Shown piece by piece: positions 47,686 to 59,778 of a stretch of 64,000 nucleotides of DNA; position 1 is the first letter of the stretch; each line of letters opens with the position of its first letter. Made by a program: the position numbers and the translations under genes. The DNA is from Ceratothoa steindachneri (lineage: Eukaryota > Arthropoda > Malacostraca > Isopoda > Cymothoidae): contig OZ018325.1 in the NCBI GenBank assembly GCA_963969495.1, positions 203,052,239-203,116,238 of the forward strand, in the 5' to 3' direction. The notes beneath the pieces were generated by a model. The model was not told the origin of the DNA. It saw only the letters and a program-made list of their open reading frames with translations, and made no database searches.

Positions 47686-50212
47686 TTTTTTTTTAATACA
47701 CGGATGACAAAAGCCACAAGGACCTATCAAAGGTCATCCGCCTCTGTCAAAACCCACCCACAAAAAGCACCATCACCAGGGAAAGACAAAATCAAAGTCC
47801 CCCACAATATAATATAACAGATGACAAAAGCCACAAGGGCCCATCAAAGGTCATCCGAGTCAAACGGCCTCTTTTTTAAGGCACCCACACTCCCAGGGAA
47901 ACTACATCCAGAGGATTGCATATAGAAACAAGGGTATCACCAATCAAGGCTTGTCATGAACTAAATCATGCAGCTATAGATATATACAAACAATATTAAT
48001 ATATACAAAACTTAGGAACCATCACAACCTTCCCTTCCCATAAACTCATCCAACCTACTCTTAAATACATTTAGATTTGGACTACCTACTACCCTCTGCG
48101 GCAATTTGTTCCAGAAGTCTACCAATCTATTGGTGAAAAAATATTTTCTTAAATCCAACCTACACCCTTGCTTTTTAATTTTCAAGTGGTGACCTCTAGT
48201 CCGATTTCCATCATCTAACTCAAAAAACTTGCTAACATCCAATTTATCTATCCCGGAAAAAATTTTAAAGAGCTCAATCATTTCCCCTCTCACACACCTC
48301 CTTTCCAACGAGAACATATTTAATACCCTCAGTCTATCTACATATTCAAGGTGCCTCAGGGAAGGAATAATCTTTGTTGCCCTCCGTTGCACTTACTCAA
48401 GAAGGTCAATATCGTGTCTAAAATGTGGGGACCATGCATGTATACAGTACTCTAGATGTGGCCTAACATAAGAGTTATAGAGTTTAAGAATAACCTCCTT
48501 ACTTTTGTAACTGACATTTCTCTTAATAAAACCCAGCACTCTATTTGCCCTATTTCTTGCTTCAATACACTGCTTAGAAAACCTTAATGACTTATCTATT
48601 ACTACTCCTAGATCTTTCTCATCCTCTACTGAGCTCAGCCAATGCCCATCTATTTCATAGTTAAATTCTCTATTATCTTTTCCCATGTTAATAACTTTGC
48701 ACTTATCAAGGTTGAAAGTCATTTGCCACTTATGTGCCCAGGATAACAATTTATTTAAGTCCCCCTGCACTTTAAAATTATCATCAATATCTTTAACTAC
48801 AGCTGCTAATTTGGTATCATCCGCAAAAATTGATACTTTATTATTAACTGCCTCCCCAAGATCGTTTATATAGATGACAAATAATAATGGACCGAGAACT
48901 GATCCCTGAGGAACCCCACTGATAACATCCCTCCACTCTGACTTTACACCATTTAGCACTACTCTTTGCTTCCTGTCTTTCAGCCACTCAGCTATCCAAT
49001 TTGAAACACCCCCACATATCCCAATCATTTTTAATTTATGAACTAGTCTCCTGTGTGGTACCTTATCAAATGCTTAACTAAAATCTAAGTAAATTATATC
49101 TACATTCTCTCCCTTATCTACTTGATCTGTTACAAACTCCAGAAAGTCTAGTAAGTTAGTCAAACATGATCTACCTGATCTAAACCCATGCTGAGCATCG
49201 CTGATTAACCCCTCCCTCCCTAGATGTTGGCAAATCCCTTTTTTAACTATTTTCTCAAGAATTTTACAGACTACAGGAGTTAGGCTAACCGGTCTAAAGT
49301 TATTTGGATCCTCTGTACTACCCTTCTTGAAAATGGGGACTACATTCGCTCTCTTCCAATCATCGGGTATTTCTCCATATTCCAATGACCTAGTATATAA
49401 CTTGTCCAGAGCTATTGAGATACTTTCTACCCCTTCTTTAAGTATCCTAGAATGAATATTATCAGGGCCGGAGGCCTTGGTAGTATCTAAATCATCTATT
49501 AGTCCTTTTATCCTCTTCCGATCCACACTAATGTTAGTAAACACCTCTTTTCCTGACCCATGAGTACTATACATAGGACTATTTAGTTTCTCCTTTGTAA
49601 ATACTGATGCAAAATGACCATTTAGTACCTCAACTATTTCCTCATCAGTTTCTCTCACAACCCCTTCATATTTGATAGGTCCTATTTTAACTCTGCCAGA
49701 CTTGTTATTAATTTTATAGTAACTAAAAAACTTTCTAGGATCTTTGTTGCTATCCTGAGCTAATTTGATTTCTGACACCCTTTTGTTCTTCTTTATAATC
49801 TTATTTAACTCATTCCTAGCCATTCTATAATCACTTAAATTTTGAATATTATTTTGTACCTGTAATTTTTTATATGCCCTTTTCTTCTCTGAAATTTTTC
49901 TAGCTATCTCCTGATTCCACCATAATGGTTTCCTACTTTTGTTCCTAATGGCCTTCATTGGGATACATTGTTCTTGGACTACATTTATTATATGCTTGAA
50001 AGTATCCCACATCCCATAAGCATTTTTACCTCTGAATTCTATATCCCAGTCTACCAAATTTAGAAAGCTTCGAAGTTTTACATAATCTCCCTTATGAAAA
50101 TTTGGAACTTTTTTAGCATTCTCAGTTATTTTACCCTTCTTAATTCCAAAGTTAAAACGAACTATCTGATGGTCACTATTTCCCAATGCTTTCCCAACAG
50201 TCAATTCTTGAA
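47686..50212 (-). mobile_element. LINE-B copy 2, 5'-truncated
   Basis: Minus strand. 50205-49074 is one frame from the end of the endonuclease (QELTVGKALGNSDHQIVRFN) through the linker (PLWWNQEIARKISEKKRAYK) into RT (ASGPDNIHSRILKEGVESIS, VVPIFKKGSTEDPNNFRPVS, QHGFRSGRSCLTNLLDFLEF, VDIIYLDFS). After a stop, 49028-48393 continues SGVPQGSVLGPLLFVIYIND and SIFADDTKLAAVV (catalytic FADD intact). 48392-48012 gives the C-terminus. Only two breaks in the RT. The 3' UTR ends in an A-rich run (47690-47702). It sits between two opposite-facing PLE-G pieces. Confidence 0.88.
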
Positions 50213-51523
50213 GCTTTGATGCAGACAGCCTGTTCACTAATGTCCCAGTTAGCGAAGCTCTTGATGTTCTATCTAAGGTATTAGATAATCAAAAATTAAA
50301 CCTCTCTCTAGGCAAAAATAAAATTATAAATCTTTTTATGAAGCATTTCGAAGTATCATTACTCTCTTCTGGGATTTCCCATCATAATTTTGTATGATAT
50401 AGGTATGTAGATGATGTCATATCGATTTGGCCTATAAATAGTTTAAACATATTTTACAATTTCTTTAAAAATATTAATAACCTCCATCCCACTATCAATT
50501 TTCAAGTTTAGTGGGAAAAAGATAATTGTATATCCTTTCTTGATGTAAAAATTGTTAGACTCATTGACAAAATTAGCTTCACTGTGTACCGAAAACTAAC
50601 CCATTCTAACTCTTATATCCATTTATTTTCTCGTCATGATATTAACATTAAGCGAGCCGTTGCATCAGCTATGATTTTGAGAGAACGTGGGATATGTGAC
50701 CCTTGCTTTCTAGAAGACGAGATTACATATATAACCTGTAGTTTCATTGAATTAAATTATCCCCTCTACGTGATCAATGAAAGTTTATCTAAAGCAAAAT
50801 CTACTCATTACCGTCCTAAGGATAAAAACCAATTTAGTAATACGAAGTGTCTATCCTCCCCTTTTCTCCCCTCTTCAAAGGAGTGAACAAAGTTATTTCT
50901 CCAGGCCTAACCACAGTAAATCCTCTTTTTCTTTCCTTAAATCTTTCCCTTCGACCAAGCCCGTGGATCAGCCAAATGAAGCAGGTGTATATTTAATCCC
51001 GCGTGGCTTTACAAACTGTCCCTCATTTTACATAGGAGAGACCGGAAGAACCTTAACAAAACAAATTTATGAACATAAAGGTGATGTGGGACGAGGCAGT
51101 ACCACATCCAGTATTTTTAATCATATTAGCAATTTCAACCACCAGATTGCCTATTCAAAGGTACAAATCATATATAATTGTAACGATTTCTGTAAAAGAA
51201 AAATAGTAGAATCTATAATAATAGGAGAAATTACCAATTTTAATTTGTCAGATGGGCAATTCAAATGCAGCCCCCATTCCCGTAACCTTATCGTAAACAG
51301 CTTAGTCAACAATTTGAGACTCGCAGCCCCTGATTAATGACCCTTTTCTCTCGTTTTGTGTTTGTTAGTGGTTTTTTCTTTTTGTTTTTCTCTGATTTGT
51401 ACGCTATTTATAGACTTTTTTAACAATTGCATTCTCAGTATACGCCAGAAGAGGGTATGATAAACTATATACTGAAACTAGTCTCGTAAATTAAACTTTT
51501 GGTTCCTATACAGTTATTTCATT

Positions 51524-51527
<4 letters not shown>
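50213..51527 (+). mobile_element. PLE-G: RT palm, GIY-YIG and ribozyme end
   Basis: Plus strand. 50229 begins DSLFTNVPVSEALDVLS (PLE RT block), then after a stop YRYVDDVISIWP (active site VDD kept, about 50398-50433), ISFLDVKIV, TVYRKLTHSNSYIHLFSRHD and GICDPCFLEDEITYI. A frameshift near 50880 leads to 50990-51337 with GVYLIPRGFTNCPSFYIGET (GIY-YIG with CPS rather than a clean CxxC), LTKQIYEHKGDV, and VESIIIGEITNFNLSDGQF. The 3' UTR has the hammerhead-like motif 51441-51488 and ends at (TA)n. The RT N-terminus is missing where LINE-B copy 2 abuts. Two nonsense changes (NFV-stop-YRYVDD, FQV-stop-WEKDN) and a frameshift. Confidence 0.85.
51441..51488 (+). ncRNA. Hammerhead motif with core U4 to A
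   Basis: Stem I TACGC with TCGTA (4 of 5), core CAGAAGA (U4 to A), stem II GGTATG (51454-51459) with TATACT (51468-51473, two G-U pairs), GAAA 51474-51477, stem III AC/GU with a TA loop, C17 at 51483. (TA)n follows 45 nt later. Confidence 0.58.

Positions 51528-51556
<29 letters not shown>
51528..51556. repeat. (TA)n microsatellite
   Basis: About 28 bp, the shortest tract among those at a PLE 3' end. Confidence 0.9.
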
Positions 51557-51561
<5 letters not shown>

Positions 51562-51599
51562 GAAAAAATCACAAATTATCACGTGAGGGTGCAAATGAA

Positions 51600-54160
51600 T
51601 GCAATGCAACATAACAAACATAAAATAACATAATTTCACGGATGACAAAAGCCACAAGGGCCTATCAAAGGTTATCCGCATCCGTCAAACCCCCCCCACA
51701 ACATAATATAACAGATGACAAAAGCCAAAAGGGCCCATCAAAGGTCATCCGAGTCAAACGGCCTCTTTTTTAAGGCACCCAAACTCCCAAGAAAACTAAA
51801 TCCAGAGGATTGCATCCAGAAACAAGGGTATCACCAATCAAGGCTTGTCAAGAACTAAATCATGCAGCTATAGATATATACAAACAATATTAATATATAC
51901 AAAACTTAGGAACCATCACAACCTTCCCTCCCCATGAACTCATCTAACCTACTCTTAAATACATTTAAATTTGGATTACTTACTACCCTCCGCGGTAATT
52001 TGTTTCAGAAGTCTACCACTCTATGGGTGAAAAAATATTTTCTTAAATCCAACCTCACCCTTGCTTTTTAATTTTTAAGTGGTGACCTCTAGTCTGATTT
52101 CCATCATCTAACTCAAAAAACTTGCTAACATCCAATTTATCTAGCCCAGAAAATTTTTTAAAGAACTCAATCATATCCCTTCTCACACACCTCCTTTCCA
52201 ACGAGAACATATTTAATACACTCAGTCTATCTATATATTCAAGGTGCCTCAGGAAAGGAATAATCTTTGTTGCCCTCCGTTGCACTGACTCGAGAAGGTT
52301 AATATCGTGTCTAAAATGTGGGGACCATGCCTGTATACAGTACTCTAGATGTGGCCTAACTGCTGACATTTCTCTTAATGAAACCCAGCACTCTATTTGC
52401 CCTATTTATTGCTTTAATACACTGCTAAAAAAACCTTAATGACTTATCTATTACTACTCCTAGATCTTTCTCACCCTCTACTGAGCTCAGCCAATGCCCA
52501 TCCATTTCATAGTTAAATTCTCTATTATCTTTTCCCATGTTAATAACTTTGCACTTATTAAGGTTGAAAGTCATTTGCCACTTATGTGCCCAGGATAACA
52601 ATTTATTTAAATCCCCCTGCACTTTAAAATTATCATCAATATCTATAACTACAGCTGCTAATTTGGTATCATCCGCAAAAATTGACACTTTTGTATTAAC
52701 TGCCTCCCCAAGATCGTTTATATAGATGACAAATAATAATGGACCGAAAACTGATCCCTGAGGAACCCCACTGATAACATCCCTCCACTCTGACTTTACA
52801 CTATTTAGCACTACCTTTGCTTCCTGTCTTTCAGCCACTCAGCTATCTAATTTGAAACACCCCCGCATATCACAATCATTTTTAATTTATGAACTAGTCT
52901 TCTTTGTGTTACCTTATCAAATGCTCTACTAAAATCCAAGTAAATTACATCTACATTCTCTCCCTTATCTACTTGATCTGTTACGAACTCCAGAAAGTCT
53001 AGAAAATTAGTCAAACATGATTTACCTGATCTAAACGCCTGCTGAGCATCACTGATTAACCCCTCCCTCTCTAGATGTTGGCAAACCCTTTTTTTAACTA
53101 TTTTCTCAAGAATTTTACAGACTACAGGAGTTAGGCTAACTGGTCTAAAGTTATTTGGATCCTCTTTACTACCTTTCTTGAAAATGGGGACTACATTCGC
53201 TCTCTTCCAATCATCGGGTATTTCTCCATATTCCAGTGACCTCGTATACAACTTCTCTAAAGCTATTGAGATACTTTCTACCCCTTCTTCAAGTATCCTA
53301 GAATAAATATTATCAGGGCCAGGGGCCTTTGTAGCATCTAACTCACCTATCAGTCCTTTTATCGTCCTCCGATCCACACTACTGGTAGTAAACACCTCTT
53401 TTCCTGACCCATGAGTACTATACATAAGACTATTTAGTTTCTCCTTTGTAGACACTGATGCAAAATGACCATTTAGTACCTCAACTATTTCCTCATCAGT
53501 TTCTCTCACAACCCCTTCATATTTGATAGGTCCTATTTTAACTCTGCCAGACTTGTTATTAATTTTATAGTAACTAAAGAACTTTCTAGGATCTTTGTTG
53601 CTATCCAGAGCTAATTTAATTTCTGACACCCTTTTGTTCTTTTTTATAATCTTATTTAACTCATTCCTAGCCATTCTATAATCACTTAAATTTTGAATAT
53701 TATTTTCTACCTGTAATTTTTTGTATGCCCTTTTCTTCTCTGAAATTTTTCTAGCTATCTCCTGATTCTACCATAATGGTTTCCTACTTTTTTGCTAATG
53801 GCCTTCGTTGGGATACATTGATCTTGGACTACATTTATTATGTGCTTGAAAGTATCCCACATCCCATAAGCATTTTTTCCTCTGAATTATACATCCCAGT
53901 CTACCAAATTAAGCAAGCTTCGAAGTTTTACATAATCGTCCTTATAAAAATGTGGAACTTTTACAGCATTCTCGGTTATTTTACCCTTCTTAATTCCCAA
54001 GTTAAAACGAACTATCTGATGGTCACTATTTCTCAATGCTTCCCCAACAGTCAATTCTTGAACTAAATGATCACTGTTAGAAAGTACTAAATCTAATATA
54101 TTGCCCCCCCCCCCCTCCCGCAGGAAGAAATGAAATGGTGTTTCCAAGTACTTTCGAACT
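51600..54160 (-). mobile_element. LINE-B copy 3, 5'-truncated
   Basis: Minus strand. It starts within the endonuclease (GGNILDLVLSNSDHLVQELT at about 54110, next to a run of C), continues in pieces (54198-53887), then 53674-52847 covers the linker and early RT (ATKAPGPDNIYSRILEEGVE, ACLTNFLDF-type block, VDVIYLDFSRAFDKV). 52838-52425 has SGVPQGSVFGPLLFVIYIND and IFADDTKLAAVV, and 52369-52055 gives the C-terminus. More frameshifts than copy 2. The 3' end has a degenerate aacataaaataacataa tail. Its 5' end lies right against the 3' tail of LINE-B copy 1. Confidence 0.85.
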
Positions 54161-54164
54161 TTAA

Positions 54165-57100
54165 CATAACATAATTCCACGGATGACAAAAGCCACAAGG
54201 CCTATCAAAGGTCATCCGTATCCATTAAATCCCACCCACATAATGCATCCATAGGATTTTGTCAGATCATGCATCTACAATATACAATTTAACAATCCAT
54301 AGGAATGTCCAACCATGCATCTACAATATACAATTTAAAGTCTCCATAGGAGTCTGTCAAAAACAAAATCAAACTCCCCCAAAATATACAATAAAAAGAG
54401 ACTGCATCCACAGGAATAAGTCAAGAAACATATCCACATACCAAAAAGTAAGAAATTAACCCTCCATCCCCATATAATCATCCAATCTGCACTTGAAAAC
54501 ATTTAAGTTTGGGCTGTCTACAGTCTCAGGTGGCAAACTATTCCAATAATCCACCACTCTGTTAGTGAAAAAATATTTTCTAACATCCAGTCTGTACCTC
54601 TGTTTTTTAATCTTTGAGTGGTGGCTTCTAGTTCTATTACTACCTTCTAACTCAAATAACTTGCTGAAATCCAATTTATCCATCCCAGAAAAGATTTTAA
54701 AAAGCTCAATCATATCTCCCCCCATACACCTTCTTTCAAATGAAAACATATTTAATACCTTCAGCCTATTTTCATATTGAAGGTGCTTCAATGATATTAT
54801 TTTTGTTGCTCTCCTTTGTACTGACTCTAAGAAGTTTATATCATGTCTAAAATGTGGTGACCATGCCTGTATACAGTACTCTAAATGTGGCCTGACATAA
54901 GAGTTGTATAGTTTAAGGATGACCTCCTTACTCTTGTAGCTAACATTTCTTTTAATGTAACCTAGCACCCTATTTGCTCTATTTTTTGCCTCAATACACT
55001 GCTTTGAAAATTTCAGTGACCTATCTACTACTACTCCTAAGTCCTTCTCATCTTCAACTAAATTAAGCCAATACCCATCCATCTCATAGCTAAATTCCCT
55101 ATTTTCTCTCCCTATGTTAATAACTTTGCATTTATTAAGGTTAAAAGTCATCTGCCACTTCTGAGCCCAAGCTAACAACTTATTTAAGTTACCCTGCACT
55201 TTAAAGCTCCCCTCAACCTCTTTGACTACAGCTGCCAATTTAGTGTCATCAGCAAAAATTGACACTTTGTTATTTACACCTTGCCCAAGATCATTTACAT
55301 ATATTATAAATAATAAAGGGTCTAAAACTGATCCCTGAGGTACGCCACTAATAACATTCCTCCACTCTGACCTCACTCCATTCAGTACAACTCTCTGTTT
55401 CCTATTTTTCAGCCATTCAGTTATCCAATTTAAAACCTTTCCACATATCCCAAGCAGTTTTAATTTATGAACTAGTCTTCTATGTGGAACCTTATCAAAA
55501 GCTTTGCTGAAATCTAAGTAGATCACATCAGCTTTCTCAACCCTATCTAATTCTTTAGTTACATAATCCATAAAATCCAGTAAATTAGTTAGACACGATC
55601 TACCTTTTCTAAAACCATGCTGAGCATCATTAATTAACCTGCTACTCTCTAGATGATCAGAAATTTCCTTCTTAACCATCTTCTCAAGAATTTTACAGAC
55701 TATAGAAGTTAAGCTTACCGGTCTAAAGTTATTTGGGTCCTCTTTGCTTCCCTTTTTAAAAATTGGCACTACATTTGCCAATTTCCAATCATTTGGTATT
55801 TCTCCAAACTCTAGTGATCTAATAAATATCTTCTCAAGAGCTACTGCAATACTTTCTACACCTTCTTTGAGTATCCTAGAATGAATGTTGTCTGGGCCAG
55901 ATGCCTTACTAGTATTTAACTGCATTATAAGCCCTTTAATTTCTTCTCTGTCTATATTAATAGAATTTATCACTACTTCCCTTGACCGAGAATTATCATC
56001 AATTAATCTAACTGGTTTCTCTTCTGAGAATACTGAAGCAAAATGATCATTAAGGACCTCTACTATTTCCTCATCAGATTTTTTTAAAACCCCTTTATAT
56101 TTAATAGGCCCTATTTTAGCACTGTTAGATTTATTATTGATTCTATAATAGCTAAAAAAATTTTTAGGATCTTTATTAGTATTTTGAGCTAAATTAATTT
56201 CTGCTGTCCTTTTGGTCTTCTTAATAATCTTATTTAGTTCATTTCTGGTTGACCTATAATGGTTTAAATTATCTAAACTACTCTCACTTTGTAATCTCTG
56301 GTATGCCCTTTTTTTCTCTGAAACTTTATTAGCTATTTCTTGATTCCACCATAATGGTTTCCTACATTTCTTCCTAATAGACTTCATCGGAATACACTGT
56401 TCCTGAACCATGTTTAATATAGTCTTAAAAATATCCCACATCTCATAAGTATTCTTTCCATGGAATTCTATATACCACCTAATCTGATTTAGCATGTTGC
56501 GTAATTTATCGTAATCTCCCCTATAAAAATTTGGAATTCTTGTGGAGTTTGTCGTTGTTCTACCCTTAACTATTTGCAAATTAAACCGAACCATCTGATG
56601 ATCACTGTTTCCCAATGATTCCCCTACACTCAATCCTTGAACTAAGTGATCATCATTTGAAAGAATTAGATCTAATATATTGGCACCCCTGGTTGGCTTA
56701 TTAACAAATTGGGTCAAAAAGTTATCTTCAAAACACTCCATAAACTTACAACTTGCTCTATCTCTTCCTATCATATTTTCCCAGTCTACAGAAGTTTAAT
56801 TAAAGTCACCCAGAATAACTGTATCTTCTTTGCATCCTTTACTTATTTCCCTAATCATTAACTCATCGATACAATCAGTCTGTCCTGGTGGTCTATAAAA
56901 AGCTCCCAAGTGTATTTTCCTATTTTTACCAACCTTAATATCTATTCATAATGATTCACCTTCTCCTTGCTTTATAGAGTTATTTAGATTTAAGAAATGC
57001 TATTTCTGATATAAATAATCAACCCACCACCAGTCCTATCTCTCCTTTGACTAGTGTAACCCTCAAGTTCAAATTCACTCACCTTTTCATTAAATATATT

Positions 57101-57575
57101 TTCATTAACCCATGATTCAACTATACATATTATATCTATATCTTCATGAATGATATAACTAAATAATTCATCCCTCTTATTTCTAAGACTACAAGCATTT
57201 GTGTAAAGACAACTCAGCCCACCTATCCCTGAAGCACCTGAGGGCCTATCTCCTCTGCATCTCTTTTCTCTCCTTCCCCGACCCTGTACTCTTGTATTTT
57301 CCTGACCACTATCACTACTCGAGTAATTTAACCCTAAAGCACTTCCATTAGCCTGCCTACCTTCTACAAATCTGTGTTTGCTTCCTTTCCCTGCCTCACT
57401 TTGAGCCATTAAACTTTCCTGACCACTATCAAAACCTAGTTTCCCGCCTCTAAAGACCTAATAACACTATCTAATTCATGCCACAATAACCTCAACCCCA
57501 TCTCGGCTCAGATGGAGTCTATCCATCACATACAAACCCTTATTCCCATAAAACCCACTCCAAACATCTACAAAC
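54165..57575 (-). mobile_element. LINE-B copy 1, nearly complete ORF2
   Basis: Minus strand. It begins in the ORF1 C-terminus: KGLYVMDRLHLSRDGVEVIV (57545-57476), the DxxH esterase block, so most of ORF1 is lost at the (TA)n at 57581. ORF2 starts at or before 57409: CLYTNACSLRNKRDELFSYI, IICIVESWVNENIF, GGLIIYIRNSIS. Then come a frameshift (near 56998), a Trp-to-stop (near 56945) and a stop after LGDFN (near 56796). The remaining 772 codons (56774-54456) are open and contain the rest of the endonuclease and a complete RT. The 3' tail is ttatgttatg-type. Confidence 0.9.
54456..56774 (-). CDS. LINE-B copy 1 ORF2: endonuclease end and intact RT
   Basis: 772-codon open frame. Order: endonuclease C-terminus (TRGANILDLILSNDDHLVQG, ESLGNSDHQMVRFNLQ), linker (PLWWNQEIANKVSEKKRAYQ), RT blocks ASGPDNIHSRILKEGVESIA, VVPIFKKGSKEDPNNFRPVS, QHGFRKGRSCLTNLLDFMDY, VIYLDFSKAFDKVPHRRLVH (first Asp), SGVPQGSVLDPLLFIIYVND (G to D after VL), VSIFADDTKLAAVVKEV (catalytic FADD), FNLNKCKVINIG, EDEKDLGVVVDRSLKFSKQC. 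The C-terminus follows (LEYCIQAWSPHFRHDI, RATKII, VVDYWNSLPPETVDS). No stops. The shown ATG is internal; the real ORF2 start is upstream of three lesions. Confidence 0.92.
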   Translation of the reverse strand: MIGRDRASCKFMECFEDNFLTQFVNKPTRGANILDLILSNDDHLVQGLSVGESLGNSDHQMVRFNLQIVKGRTTTNSTRIPNFYRGDYDKLRNMLNQIRWYIEFHGKNTYEMWDIFKTILNMVQEQCIPMKSIRKKCRKPLWWNQEIANKVSEKKRAYQRLQSESSLDNLNHYRSTRNELNKIIKKTKRTAEINLAQNTNKDPKNFFSYYRINNKSNSAKIGPIKYKGVLKKSDEEIVEVLNDHFASVFSEEKPVRLIDDNSRSREVVINSINIDREEIKGLIMQLNTSKASGPDNIHSRILKEGVESIAVALEKIFIRSLEFGEIPNDWKLANVVPIFKKGSKEDPNNFRPVSLTSIVCKILEKMVKKEISDHLESSRLINDAQHGFRKGRSCLTNLLDFMDYVTKELDRVEKADVIYLDFSKAFDKVPHRRLVHKLKLLGICGKVLNWITEWLKNRKQRVVLNGVRSEWRNVISGVPQGSVLDPLLFIIYVNDLGQGVNNKVSIFADDTKLAAVVKEVEGSFKVQGNLNKLLAWAQKWQMTFNLNKCKVINIGRENREFSYEMDGYWLNLVEDEKDLGVVVDRSLKFSKQCIEAKNRANRVLGYIKRNVSYKSKEVILKLYNSYVRPHLEYCIQAWSPHFRHDINFLESVQRRATKIISLKHLQYENRLKVLNMFSFERRCMGGDMIELFKIFSGMDKLDFSKLFELEGSNRTRSHHSKIKKQRYRLDVRKYFFTNRVVDYWNSLPPETVDSPNLNVFKCRLDDYMGMEG

Positions 57576-57576
57576 A

Positions 57577-57580
<4 letters not shown>

Positions 57581-57651
<71 letters not shown>
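57581..57651. repeat. (TA)n microsatellite
   Basis: About 70 bp, the truncation point of LINE-B copy 1. Confidence 0.95.
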
Positions 57652-58085
<434 letters not shown>

Positions 58086-58158
58086 TGAAAAGAAACTCAC
58101 AACTTGCACGTGACTCAAAATTATGATAAATAACACCCACAAGGAGAATGAAAAAACG

Positions 58159-58204
58159 ATTCCGAGCGCTTTCGTCTTTATTCTAAAAGACCTCTTCATG
58201 GAAT
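58159..58204 (-). ncRNA. Hammerhead motif with C3 to A, left arm
   Basis: Minus strand: stem I ATTCC (58204-58200) with GGAAT (58163-58159), 5 perfect pairs; core ATGAAGA (C3 to A, other positions match CUGANGA); stem II GTCTTT with AAAGAC, 6 perfect pairs, 6-nt loop and one unpaired G; GAAA 58173-58170; stem III AG/CU with CG loop; C17 present at 58164. Very well preserved apart from position 3. Confidence 0.62.
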
Positions 58205-58349
58205 AACGTAGGTGAGAACAGACAATGTCTTAAATAGTAAGGAGAGGGGTGTTAATACGGCTACCTGCATCAAAACCCTAACTAGGGGGTACAAATTCTT
58301 TAAACACTTTAATTTGTGATTTAAGACATTGTCTGTCCTTACCTACGTT

Positions 58350-58395
58350 ATTCCATGAAGAGGTCTTTTAGAATAAAGACGAAAGCGCTCGGAAT
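58350..58395 (+). ncRNA. Hammerhead motif with C3 to A, right arm
   Basis: Same structure on the plus strand: stem I 58350-58354 with 58391-58395, core ATGAAGA 58355-58361, stem II 58363-58368 with 58375-58380, GAAA 58381-58384, predicted cut after C58390. Both arms share the same C3 change, so it predates or was copied with the duplication. Confidence 0.62.
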
Positions 58396-58427
58396 CGTTT
58401 GTTCCACTTTCCTTGTGGGTGTTATTT

Positions 58428-58431
<4 letters not shown>

Positions 58432-58492
<61 letters not shown>
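58432..58492. repeat. (TA)n microsatellite
   Basis: About 60 bp; right border of the inverted-repeat ribozyme element. Confidence 0.95.
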
Positions 58493-58495
<3 letters not shown>

Positions 58496-58920
58496 TGAAG
58501 ATCAGCGAATAGTGTTTTAGCTTTAGATAGCTAGACATTTTTAGTTTAATTCAAAGATATAATAATCTTCCCCTATATAAAACGCTTGCAGTAAGGTCTC
58601 CTTTGCTGTATGCGGATAAATTCTGGTCTCCAAACCTACAAAAGGAGAGTGTAATAACGGAATGCGTCCAAAGATTTTCGGGAAAAGTTAATTCATGAAC
58701 TTAGAAATAGATCGTACGAAGAAAAAAACTGAAGACCTTCAATTCCCTTTCACCATTTTAAATTATGATATATATGTTTAAGAATAGAATTGATAAATAT
58801 TACTTTAAAATATGGCATTATATAAATAAGTGTTGTGAAACTAATTTTTTTTCACTATCTTCTTTTGCTTTTTCTAATACTTCACCTCAAATTTTTATCT
58901 TTAATCCTCTTTTTTAAACT
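58493..58920 (+). pseudogene. Small LINE RT C-terminal fragment
   Basis: The plus strand near 58590-58740 reads SPLLYADKFWSPNLQKES and ITECVQRFSGKV, resembling the LEYAS-WSP-L-KDI and VQRRFTK blocks after the RT palm in L2/CR1-type LINEs. Stops follow. Too short to assign to LINE-A to E. Confidence 0.4.
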
Positions 58921-59715
58921 AGCTCTAGTGCAGAAATAAAGCTAGGATTAGCGGCTACTGTAGCAAGCTAGGATTAGTGAGTGACCAGGGCAGAAAGAAA
59001 GCCCGGTCAGTGATTAGTGCAGACAAACCTAGAATTAGTGACCAGTTCCGAAAGAAAGCTAGCATTAGTTAGTACAGGTAGTTGAAAAAAGATAAAATTA
59101 GTAACATTAAAAGATAAATTAATATTACAAAAAAACTAGGATTAGTGACAGGTGACAAAAGAAAGTTACGTTTAGTGAATAGTTCAGAAGGAAAACTAGG
59201 ATTAGTGTCCAGTGCAGAAAGGAAGCTAGAATTAGTGACTAATGCAAATAAAAAGCTATGATTAGGTCTCAGAAACGAAAAAAAGCTAGGTTTAGTGACT
59301 AGTAATGAAAGAAAGCTAGGGTTATTGACAGTGCTGGAAGAAAGCTAGGTTTAGAGGCTCCTGTGGAAAGGAAGCTAGGATTAGTGGCTATTGTAAAGGG
59401 AAAACTCGGTCGAATTAGTTACTAGTGGAGAATGTAAAATTACCCACTACTGCCTAAAGAAAGCTAGGATAAGTGAAAAATACTGAAAAAAAGCTAGAAT
59501 TAGGGAATACTACGGAAAGCTAAATTTAGAGACTAATGCAAACAAAGCTAGTATTTGTGAATAGTGGAGAGAGAAAGCTAAGATTAGTTACTAGTGGAGA
59601 AAGAACACTAAGAACAGTGTAAAAGAAAGCTAGGATTATTTAATGTGCCGAAAAAAACTAGGTTTGATGACAAATGCAAAAATAAAGCTGGGAATAGAGA
59701 CTAGTGAAGAAGCTT
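58921..59715. repeat. Diverged ~30-bp minisatellite
   Basis: About 25 imperfect units around agctaggattagtgactagt followed by gcagaaagaa. Units vary from about 25 to 40 bp with many substitutions, so it is an old array. No coding signal. Confidence 0.8.
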
Positions 59716-59778
59716 TTCAAGAATTCCCATCTTGATATTTACATCATGATTAGTGCGTAGTGGATGGCTCTGTATACG

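Larger units (their letters stand above)
58086..58431. mobile_element. Compact inverted-repeat element with two ribozyme motifs
   Basis: Arms of about 125 bp (58110-58232 and 58318-58431) are reverse complements: gataaataacacccacaagg against ccttgtgggtgttatttatc, and ttattccatgaagaggtctt on the right, present in reverse on the left. Each arm carries a hammerhead-like motif reading outward, and each arm ends at (TA)n. The ~85-bp centre (58233-58317) is unique and has no open frame of note. No protein-coding PLE sequence is present, so it would be strictly non-autonomous. Confidence 0.8.
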
